37,297 bases of DNA from Bacteroidia bacterium 43-41 (GTDB taxonomy: Bacteria; Bacteroidota; Bacteroidia; Bacteroidales; Dysgonomonadaceae), in assembly GCA_001898165.1 (NCBI GenBank), contig MKTD01000002.1:1-37297 (forward strand). The letters run 5' to 3'. Positions 32,188-37,297 of this stretch are shown here, one piece after another. How positions within the stretch are numbered: position 1 is the stretch's first letter; each line of letters starts with the position of its first letter. The notes below the pieces were generated by a model. It searched no databases and was not told the DNA's origin. It was given only the letters and a program-made list of their open reading frames with translations. The translations under genes were made by a program, and so were the position numbers.

Positions 32188-33163
32188 CGAGCCGGTCAAC
32201 TGTACCACCCTGGGTAAATTCTTCCATCTGGACGGCAAGAGGCTTGAAGAGTGGTACAGATGCTATCTTTCAGGTTTTCACCAATGGAAGGCACGCGAAC
32301 ACGCCGCAGACTATCTGCTTTTTCCCGAGAATATAGGCCCCTACCTGAGCATCGATGAGACTGCATTGAGTTATGACGAGCTCTATACGATTGTCACCAA
32401 CAAGGAGGCAAAGGGTCGCAAAGGTTCCGTGGTGGCCATTATCAAGGGAACATCGGCGGAAACGGTAATAAAGCATCTGGGGAAGATTCCTGCCAGCAAA
32501 CGCAGGAAAGTAAGGGAGGTAACCCTGGATATGGCTGCCAACATGGAACTGATTGCCCGGCGGTGTTTCCCCGCGGCAAGTCTTGTCACAGACCGTTTCC
32601 ATGTCCAGAAGCTGGCTGTCGAAGCCCTGCAGGAGATGCGTGTTGCCTACCGCTGGGAAGCCCTTGACCTGGAGAACAGGGAAATGGAACTGGCCAGGGA
32701 AACCGGGCAAAGTTACAAACCCATACAGCTCGGGAATGGGGATACGCATAAACAACTGCTGGCCAGGAGCCGGTATTTGCTTTTCAAGGCAGACGACAAA
32801 TGGACTCCTTCACAGCGTGTACGGGCTGAAATCCTGTTCCACTATTACCCCAACCTTGAAACAGCTTACAAGCTGACAATGCAACTCAAAGGCATTTACG
32901 AACATACTACGGACAAAAGGTTTGCCCTGGGGCGGCTTGCCCGGTGGTATGAAGCCGTGGAACAGTCAGCATTCAAGACCTTCAATACTGCCAAAAGAAG
33001 TATAGCGGCCCATTACACAACTATTATCAATTATTTTGACAGACGAGCCACAAATGCTTCGGCGGAATCTTTCAATGCTAAGATCAAAGCTTTCAGGGCT
33101 ACATTAAGGGGTGTAAAACATATTCCCTATTTTTTATTCAGGCTTACCAATATTTATGCCTAG
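32171..33163 (+). CDS. ISAon1-type DDE transposase, in +1 frame without its own start
   Basis: The frame opens after TAA at 32168-32170 and runs to 33163 (330 codons). Catalytic residues are D in LSIDETALS (codon at 32354), D in LVTDRFHVQ and E in NASAESFNAKIK, as in ISL3-like DDE transposases. No ATG, GTG or TTG occurs in this frame before the first catalytic Asp; the first (TTG 32366) would omit it. An active protein therefore needs a +1 frameshift from the upstream frame within the 17-nt overlap (for example at AAA-G, 32170-32173) or an unusual start. The coordinates give the open frame, not a proven start. Confidence 0.82.
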   Translation, partial: KHYLDSEPVNCTTLGKFFHLDGKRLEEWYRCYLSGFHQWKAREHAADYLLFPENIGPYLSIDETALSYDELYTIVTNKEAKGRKGSVVAIIKGTSAETVIKHLGKIPASKRRKVREVTLDMAANMELIARRCFPAASLVTDRFHVQKLAVEALQEMRVAYRWEALDLENREMELARETGQSYKPIQLGNGDTHKQLLARSRYLLFKADDKWTPSQRVRAEILFHYYPNLETAYKLTMQLKGIYEHTTDKRFALGRLARWYEAVEQSAFKTFNTAKRSIAAHYTTIINYFDRRATNASAESFNAKIKAFRATLRGVKHIPYFLFRLTNIYA

Positions 33164-33202
33164 TCCACAAGAATTCGGGTTGATCCGTGGAACCCACACA
33201 CT

Positions 33203-33323
33203 TCAATGTAGAGGCACTGGTATGCCCGAAAAGGAAGATGTGCAAGCCCACGCCATACTTTTGTATAGCATGAACAATGCGCCATCGTCTCCTTTTCTAA
33301 AAATTACCAGTTTTCTACATTGA
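33203..33323. other. Possible element relic between the IS and the phosphoesterase gene
   Basis: TCAATGTAGA (33203-33212) and TCTACATTGA (33314-33323) form a perfect 10-bp inverted repeat around 101 bases. The minus strand has an open frame across this span into the IS end, but no family is recognised and no start or promoter is seen. A short palindrome ACGTTC-AGC-GAACGT lies just outside at 33326-33340. It may be a non-autonomous element or a degraded gene. Confidence 0.3.
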
Positions 33324-33406
33324 GACGTTCAGCGAACGTTATGTCTATATATCAAACGAGACTACTCCCGTTGTCTTTTCTATTTTACAAAGCAAAGATA
33401 CAAATT

Positions 33407-34171
33407 TTAGCCGATTTCAATTGTTTTTTCAGGATTAAATGTGTGATGTTCATTGTGAGAAACATATCCCAACTGGTTGCTTACACATTTCGTTTTTCTG
33501 ATTATCTTATCAATATTCCGGTGCGAATGTCCGTAAATCCAGTATTCTATCGGACTACTCTTGATGTATTGTTCCAATTCAACTGTAAAAGCGCCGTTTA
33601 TTTTACTTCCGGCAAAATCGGGCGAAGCCAACTGAAACGACGGAACATGATGCGTTACAACAATAATATGTTCCGCTGTGCTCTTCGTCACTTCGTCCTG
33701 AATAAAGCGGAAACATTCGTCGTGTTCACGATTGAAGTTGTCCCATGTCAACAGCTCACCATTGTATAAAATCCGATGAAAGTCGCTAACGCCACGTTCG
33801 GTAATGTAGGCTTCTTCCAATGAAATTTTCGCCCATAAGGTTGAAATGATAAAGTCAACGTTTTCTATCCGGATAACAGCATCGTAATAACATTTCACAT
33901 TGTCCCGAATCGAACAAACCAAACCATGCGGCATGTTGGCCAAATCGTAGTATTTGTATAGTTCGTGGTTTCCAACAGCGACAATCACTTGCTTATAATT
34001 TTCCGAAGCCCAATCCCAAAACGGATGCTTGCCGTAATTGTCATCATTCAGATAACCGATATCGCCTGCAAGAACGAGAATATCGCCCACAGGTTTCAAT
34101 GGATTCCGTTTCAGGTAGCTGTAATTATCCGAAAATTCCAAGTGTAAATCCGATGCATATTGAATTTTCAT
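33407..34171 (-). CDS. Calcineurin-like metallophosphoesterase
   Basis: A 254-residue protein from MKIQYASDLHLEF (ATG 34169-34171); an ATG 15 nt upstream (MESNKMK) would overlap the previous gene by 14 nt. All metallophosphoesterase motifs are present: SDLHLEF (D-x-H), LAGDIG (G-D), VGNHELY (G-N-H-E), VTHHVPS and YGHSHRN (G-H-S-H). It should hydrolyse a phosphodiester or phosphomonoester with two metal ions. It is third in an overlapping operon with a nucleotidyltransferase and a regulator, so its substrate may be a product or target of the transferase. That link is inference. Confidence 0.87.
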   Translation of the reverse strand: MKIQYASDLHLEFSDNYSYLKRNPLKPVGDILVLAGDIGYLNDDNYGKHPFWDWASENYKQVIVAVGNHELYKYYDLANMPHGLVCSIRDNVKCYYDAVIRIENVDFIISTLWAKISLEEAYITERGVSDFHRILYNGELLTWDNFNREHDECFRFIQDEVTKSTAEHIIVVTHHVPSFQLASPDFAGSKINGAFTVELEQYIKSSPIEYWIYGHSHRNIDKIIRKTKCVSNQLGYVSHNEHHTFNPEKTIEIG

Positions 34172-34172
34172 T

Positions 34173-34952
34173 TTATTCGATTCCAAATATTTCTTTCATA
34201 ATACCGAGAAAACCACGAATATCATCATCGGTACGCTGTAAACTGTCTCGCAAAGACTGATTCGGTAAAGATTCTTCCATTGTGCTAATGAAAACGCTTA
34301 CTTCATCTTTCATCGTAGCCGATAATTCAACAGGTGTAAGCGGGTCGATACGCATGGCAAAGAGTTTGAAAACATCATCCCTGTGCTTTTTGATGTCGGC
34401 GCTGCGAACGTTCGGATTGATTTTCTTTTCTTCCGTCAAGTTCAGAAATGCCTTTACTTTCAAGCACAGAAGGGACAACGGGTCGGCAATACGAATGCCT
34501 TCTTCAATGATACTGCTATCAATGGTGTGACAATAATATTCTTCATCCAACAGAATAGCCGAAAGGCTTGGAATTTCTTCACCAACAGGAATGGGTGTTA
34601 AGTGAAAGCCTGTTGGTTCACCCAACACGTCAGGATATTTAGATAGCAATTCTATTTGTACCGGATAGCCGTTCTTTGGGTCGCTAAACCGGAACAACTC
34701 GGTCACAGGTTCTTTGTCTTCCCGCTTACGTTGACGGGTTTCGTATTCGCCATCAACAATAAAATCCCAAAAGCGTTGACCAAATTCAGGTGTCATCTTT
34801 TCAATGACCAATATCATATCAATATCGTCGGTTGCACGCGGACGCATATCGGTGTCCCGTAATGCAATATCGCAGGCCGTTCCCCCAATGATAACATAGT
34901 TATCTTCAAATCCGGCGAAGTATTCTTTGAATTTTTCCAGTCCTTTTACCAT
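34173..34952 (-). CDS. Nucleotidyltransferase-fold protein, AbiEii-like toxin candidate
   Basis: A 259-residue protein. NYVIIGGTACDIALRDTDMR holds the G-G motif at residues 23-24, RATDDIDMILVIE the D-x-D metal pair at 43-45, and PVQIELLSKYPD a later acidic position, the pattern of pol-beta-like nucleotidyltransferases such as AbiEii/MenA-type toxins. The C-terminal part (PLSLLCLKVKAFLN, KKHRDDVFKLF) also matches this group, which has K-x-x-A-x-x-x-R-x-K-x-x-D-x-x-D. The start overlaps the regulator by 7 nt and the stop lies 1 nt before the phosphoesterase start. Toxin action, for example tRNA nucleotide addition, is inferred. Confidence 0.8.
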   Translation of the reverse strand: MVKGLEKFKEYFAGFEDNYVIIGGTACDIALRDTDMRPRATDDIDMILVIEKMTPEFGQRFWDFIVDGEYETRQRKREDKEPVTELFRFSDPKNGYPVQIELLSKYPDVLGEPTGFHLTPIPVGEEIPSLSAILLDEEYYCHTIDSSIIEEGIRIADPLSLLCLKVKAFLNLTEEKKINPNVRSADIKKHRDDVFKLFAMRIDPLTPVELSATMKDEVSVFISTMEESLPNQSLRDSLQRTDDDIRGFLGIMKEIFGIE

Positions 34953-35902
34953 TTTATTTCCTCTATCATTATTTCCAATTCTTTTTCAATTCGTGAATCC
35001 GGGTCGCCTTTCATCGACAAGTACAACGAAAGTTTATCGACGATACCACCATTCAGCTGATAAGGTATCGTTACCGGATATTTCCATATTTCGATTTTGT
35101 GCAAACCTTCTATCTCGTTGTATCGACCATTTGTTGGATTGAATTGCTTTTCCCATATTGCAAATGTTCCATTTTGCTCTGGATTCAAGTGCGAGTAATG
35201 CGATAAAGCATTTATGCCGCTTATGCTGAAATTACCTTTGGGCACAACATCACAATATAAGGTTTTCTTGACAGGCGATGACAAATAACTTTGGGCTTTT
35301 GTCCACAATTCACGCTTGGAAATGCTAAAACGAATGAATTTAATTCCTGTATCATCTTGAATTTCGGTATCGCACAACTGACAGTTTTCAAGGCTCATGA
35401 CGGCACGCGCCAGCGTTACATAGTTGTAAGGCACAATTTCTTCCAACTTCTTAATCGTGAATTCATTTTCGTTTTTCTCATCCAATAGATAATATAGCAG
35501 CACATATTGTGCGGCAGGGGTTAATCTCATTGGGTTCTTATCTCGTTTTTTAGCCTGAACATTCACAATTAAAGATGGCAGAAAAGCGTATTTATCCGAA
35601 ATGATAAAATACACCTCTTGATTTATGAGGCGTTCTCGTTCATAATAGGTCAACGAATCCAGTAGGACAACAACTGGCATATTCATAACCGCTTCAACCT
35701 GCTTCGTAATTCGTTTATAGTTCAAAGGGGTTATGGATTCCTGTGTGTTTTTGGCTCGAATAACACATAAAATCTGATTATTGAAGTCTATCGTATAAAA
35801 CGAAAACCTTAAAAGCATATCAGCATTAAGGCCGCGCAGCTTATCCCGTTTTATCGGAATCAACTCTTTTTGAACGCCTAATATTGAAACTATATTATTC
35901 AT
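34946..35902 (-). CDS. Winged-helix regulator, AbiEi-like antitoxin candidate
   Basis: A 318-residue protein. Residues about 40-120 form an alpha-beta domain (MPVVVLLDSLTYYERERLIN, then VYFIISDKYAFLPSLIVNVQ). Residues about 128-185 fit a winged helix (LTPAAQYVLLYYLLDEKNEN, then LEEIVPYNYVTLARAVMSLE). The C-terminal part (KKTLYCDVVPKGNFSISGIN, ALSHYSHLNPEQNG) resembles the AbiEi-type C-terminal half. It is first in the operon behind a repeated operator, as expected for an autoregulating antitoxin. The family name is not certain; a MarR-like predicted regulator is the alternative. Confidence 0.65.
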   Translation of the reverse strand: MNNIVSILGVQKELIPIKRDKLRGLNADMLLRFSFYTIDFNNQILCVIRAKNTQESITPLNYKRITKQVEAVMNMPVVVLLDSLTYYERERLINQEVYFIISDKYAFLPSLIVNVQAKKRDKNPMRLTPAAQYVLLYYLLDEKNENEFTIKKLEEIVPYNYVTLARAVMSLENCQLCDTEIQDDTGIKFIRFSISKRELWTKAQSYLSSPVKKTLYCDVVPKGNFSISGINALSHYSHLNPEQNGTFAIWEKQFNPTNGRYNEIEGLHKIEIWKYPVTIPYQLNGGIVDKLSLYLSMKGDPDSRIEKELEIMIEEIKW

Positions 35903-35910
35903 AATCAGTT

Positions 35911-35986
35911 ATTATCACTTATTTTTGCACTGTTATCATACATAGTGATAATGATGCAAAAATAGTGATAATAGTTGAATCGGCAA
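35911..35986 (-). promoter_or_regulatory. Operator-promoter of the regulator-NTase-phosphoesterase operon
   Basis: Minus-strand promoter: TTG (35984-35986), 19 nt, TATTTTTG (35957-35964). An inverted repeat surrounds it, with arms 35911-35929 (ATTATCACTTATTTTTGCA) and 35955-35972 that match apart from one extra T. A second inner pair TTATCA / TGATAA (35933-35950) makes four related half-sites of TTATCACT type. The -7 box lies inside the right arm, so repressor binding would block initiation. Confidence 0.75.
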
Positions 35987-36403
35987 ACTCATGACTATAA
36001 CTTTTTTTACTTTCTTTGTTTTTAGGCGGATAGCAAAAAAGTGCAGATTTAGGCAGTTAAAACCTGCAAAATCGCTAACATAAGATTCTTTCCAACCAGC
36101 AATTGGATGATGCAATACTGAATGAAGCCATACAGGAACCTTCAATAACAGATCTACTGTTTACCAGGATACCCATCCTTTATTCACAGATTCCTTTATG
36201 AAAGAAGATGATCGAAATGCGCAATGGAAACGGTTTTTGAAAAAGATAAAATATACAAGCAAATACGCTATCGTTGTGGCCTTGATTTTTATTTTCATGA
36301 CTTGAAATCCAACGTTAAGATAAGCATTTTCAGTGACATATTAGCTAAATATGCTGCTTTTTTTAACTGCGAAACATAAATAATTATTTACCTTATAAAT
36401 AAG
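35987..36403. other. Gene-poor AT-rich stretch between the operon and the DUF1835 gene
   Basis: No supported gene of normal size. A short open run before 36197 (reading ...LDDAILNEAIQEPSITDLLF...) lacks a start and may be a coding relic. A 35-codon frame at 36198-36305 is listed separately. No consensus promoter is seen ahead of 36404. Confidence 0.35.
36198..36305 (+). CDS. Tiny membrane peptide ORF, tentative
   Basis: A 35-residue frame: a basic start MKEDDRNAQWKRFLKKIKYT and a single hydrophobic stretch YAIVVALIFIFMT at the C-terminal end. The shape resembles small toxic or regulatory membrane peptides, but it could also be the remnant of a larger gene together with the open run just upstream. 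Confidence 0.3.
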   Translation: MKEDDRNAQWKRFLKKIKYTSKYAIVVALIFIFMT

Positions 36404-37201
36404 ATGGATATTCACATTGTTTTCGGTCGATGTGCAAAAGGCATTTTAGTTAATAGTGGAGTATTTCTGCCGAATGAAATAAAGCTTATTTGCTTAGAAG
36501 ATATTCTCAATATAGGACCAATTTGTGATTTGGACGATTCTCCTCAGGAAAGAGAAGAATGGTTGGTTAACGTATATGAAATTAACACATTGGAAGAAAG
36601 GGGGGTTAGGAAAATAGTGACCGAAGATATTGAAAAAATAAAGACTCTGCTTGAAAGTATTAATGAAAACAATAAGGTGTTTCTATGGACAGGCATTGAT
36701 CCTATAGATATTATAAGTACAGCCAGATTACTTTCCCATTTTCCGAAATCACACAATAATGTTTATATCGTAGACTACTCTAACATCGCTGTAAAGAACG
36801 AATATGGAAACACTGTATTTCCCCGCTCCTTAGTAACTACATCTTTAGAACAAGTCAAAGTTATTGCAAAAAAATTTAAAAAGATGAGTAATGAAGAGTT
36901 CATAAAATGGAATAAATTGTGGAGAGAAATCAAAAAAGATACATCTCAATTAAGAATCCTTGATAAAAAAGGCAACATAAAAGGGAAGGAAGAATCGTAT
37001 TTTGACTCTCTTTTAGAATCTTATTGTACAAAAGAATTTCAAAAACCTGCCAGAATCATAGGAGCTGTCTTGTGTGATATTGACTTTAATGTCGGAGATG
37101 GTTATTTAAATTGGCGTTTAAAACAGCTTGTTGGCAAGAAAAAGATAGAAGCAAGAGGAGAATTAAATGAAATGAGAGATTATGAAGTAAAGCTACGGTA
37201 A
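36404..37201 (+). CDS. DUF1835/DUF3658-type protein
   Basis: A 265-residue protein. The N-terminal MDIHIVFGRCAKGILVNSGV and LICLEDILNIGPICDLDD match the DUF1835 pattern (H-x-V-F-G-x-S/C-x-x-G-x-L ... D-x-x-x-x-G-P), and VFLWTGIDPIDIISTARLLS follows. The C-terminal RIIGAVLCDIDFNVGDGYLN and WRLKQLVGKKKIEARGELNE fit the DUF3658-like helical domain with a repetitive G-D-x-x-L-x-x-R-L-x-x-L-V. Function is unknown. Codon use is more AT-rich than in the housekeeping part, in line with accessory origin. Confidence 0.8.
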   Translation: MDIHIVFGRCAKGILVNSGVFLPNEIKLICLEDILNIGPICDLDDSPQEREEWLVNVYEINTLEERGVRKIVTEDIEKIKTLLESINENNKVFLWTGIDPIDIISTARLLSHFPKSHNNVYIVDYSNIAVKNEYGNTVFPRSLVTTSLEQVKVIAKKFKKMSNEEFIKWNKLWREIKKDTSQLRILDKKGNIKGKEESYFDSLLESYCTKEFQKPARIIGAVLCDIDFNVGDGYLNWRLKQLVGKKKIEARGELNEMRDYEVKLR

Positions 37202-37209
37202 TAACTCTT

Positions 37210-37297
37210 GACACTATCCCAATAAGTGTGTAAGTAGTAATTGAAGGGTCTTTACTTATAGCTTAACCCTGTCTGCAAAGATAATCAAAAATTGATT
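37210..37297. mobile_element. Possible end of another insertion sequence at the right edge
   Basis: Nine bases after the DUF1835 gene the sequence GACACTATCCCAATAAGTGT (37210-37229) followed by GTAAG looks like an IS256-type terminal repeat. Nothing coding is visible in the remaining bases and the partner end is outside the window, so the call is tentative. Confidence 0.25.

Larger units (their letters stand above)
31795..33185 (+). mobile_element. ISAon1-type insertion sequence, apparently complete
   Basis: About 1391 bases bounded by imperfect terminal inverted repeats. The left end reads GGATCAACCC (31795-31804), 6 differing bases and TTGTGGA (31811-31817); the right end is TCCACAA (33164-33170), 6 bases and GGGTTGATCC (33176-33185). 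Outer 10 bp and inner 7 bp match exactly. Two plus-strand frames encode an N-terminal protein and a DDE transposase. Flanking octamers (GAAAAAAG and GTGGAACC) do not match, so no target duplication is seen with these limits. GC content is higher than in the region to its right. Confidence 0.85.

Noticed and set aside
31787-33193. 8-bp target duplication around the IS
   Set aside because: The flanking octamers GAAAAAAG and GTGGAACC differ, so no duplication is visible with the chosen ends.

Overview
The window reads as a chromosomal segment of a Bacteroidota bacterium, most likely order Bacteroidales and possibly close to Dysgonomonadaceae or Porphyromonadaceae. The basis is Bacteroidota-type promoters (TTG, about 20 nt, TAnnTTTG), lineage-typical families (DUF4468, DUF4295, DUF5009, fimbrillin lipoprotein, HU-like membrane protein, ISAon1-type IS), a FecI/FecR-type sigma and anti-sigma pair, and an anaerobic ferredoxin-linked 2-oxoacid oxidoreductase. 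Genus is inference only; there is no rRNA gene in the window.

Layout. 1-1.6 kb: start of a FecR-like anti-sigma gene, its ECF sigma factor, and a hicAB toxin-antitoxin pair with a palindromic operator inside its promoter. 2-6 kb: a DUF5009 membrane acyltransferase-like gene, a small acidic peptide gene plus a fimbrillin lipoprotein, an FMN reductase, and a 570-base gene-poor stretch full of inverted repeats. 6-14 kb: housekeeping genes (tadA, yraN, yjbR-like, birA, pyrH, frr, rsgA, cls, aroK, ald). 14-17.7 kb, minus strand: SixA-like phosphatase, DUF2024, MATE exporter, tRNA-Gly and tRNA-Tyr, ribH and a membrane TPR protein. 18-22.8 kb, plus strand: DUF4468, rpmB-rpmG-DUF4295, then ftsY-rimO-HU/LysM coupled by 4-nt overlaps. 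22.8-26.3 kb, minus strand: sucCD and a RIC-like hemerythrin with a LuxR-type regulator. 26.4-30.1 kb: nitroreductase and a five-gene 2-oxoacid:ferredoxin oxidoreductase operon including a tiny two-helix membrane protein. 30.2-31.4 kb: a DEAD-box helicase.

From tRNA-Ser at 31.6 kb to the right edge the content looks accessory: a complete ISAon1-type insertion sequence with matching terminal inverted repeats, then an overlapping three-gene minus-strand operon (winged-helix regulator, nucleotidyltransferase, metallophosphoesterase) behind a strong inverted-repeat operator, then a DUF1835-type gene and possibly the end of another IS.

The most interesting signals are: (i) a modular interspersed repeat in three copies (3148, 5677, 8261) with AACTTTCGCA/TGCGAAAGTT ends and nested stems that stay paired by G-U changes; (ii) the regulator-NTase-phosphoesterase operon, a candidate AbiE-like toxin-antitoxin or defence system with an added phosphoesterase; (iii) the IS transposase, whose first catalytic Asp lies upstream of any start codon in its frame, so that a +1 frameshift is implied; (iv) a protein with two HU-like domains, one membrane helix and a LysM domain; (v) a hemerythrin/LuxR pair in which both the receiver and the DUF542-like motif are degenerate.
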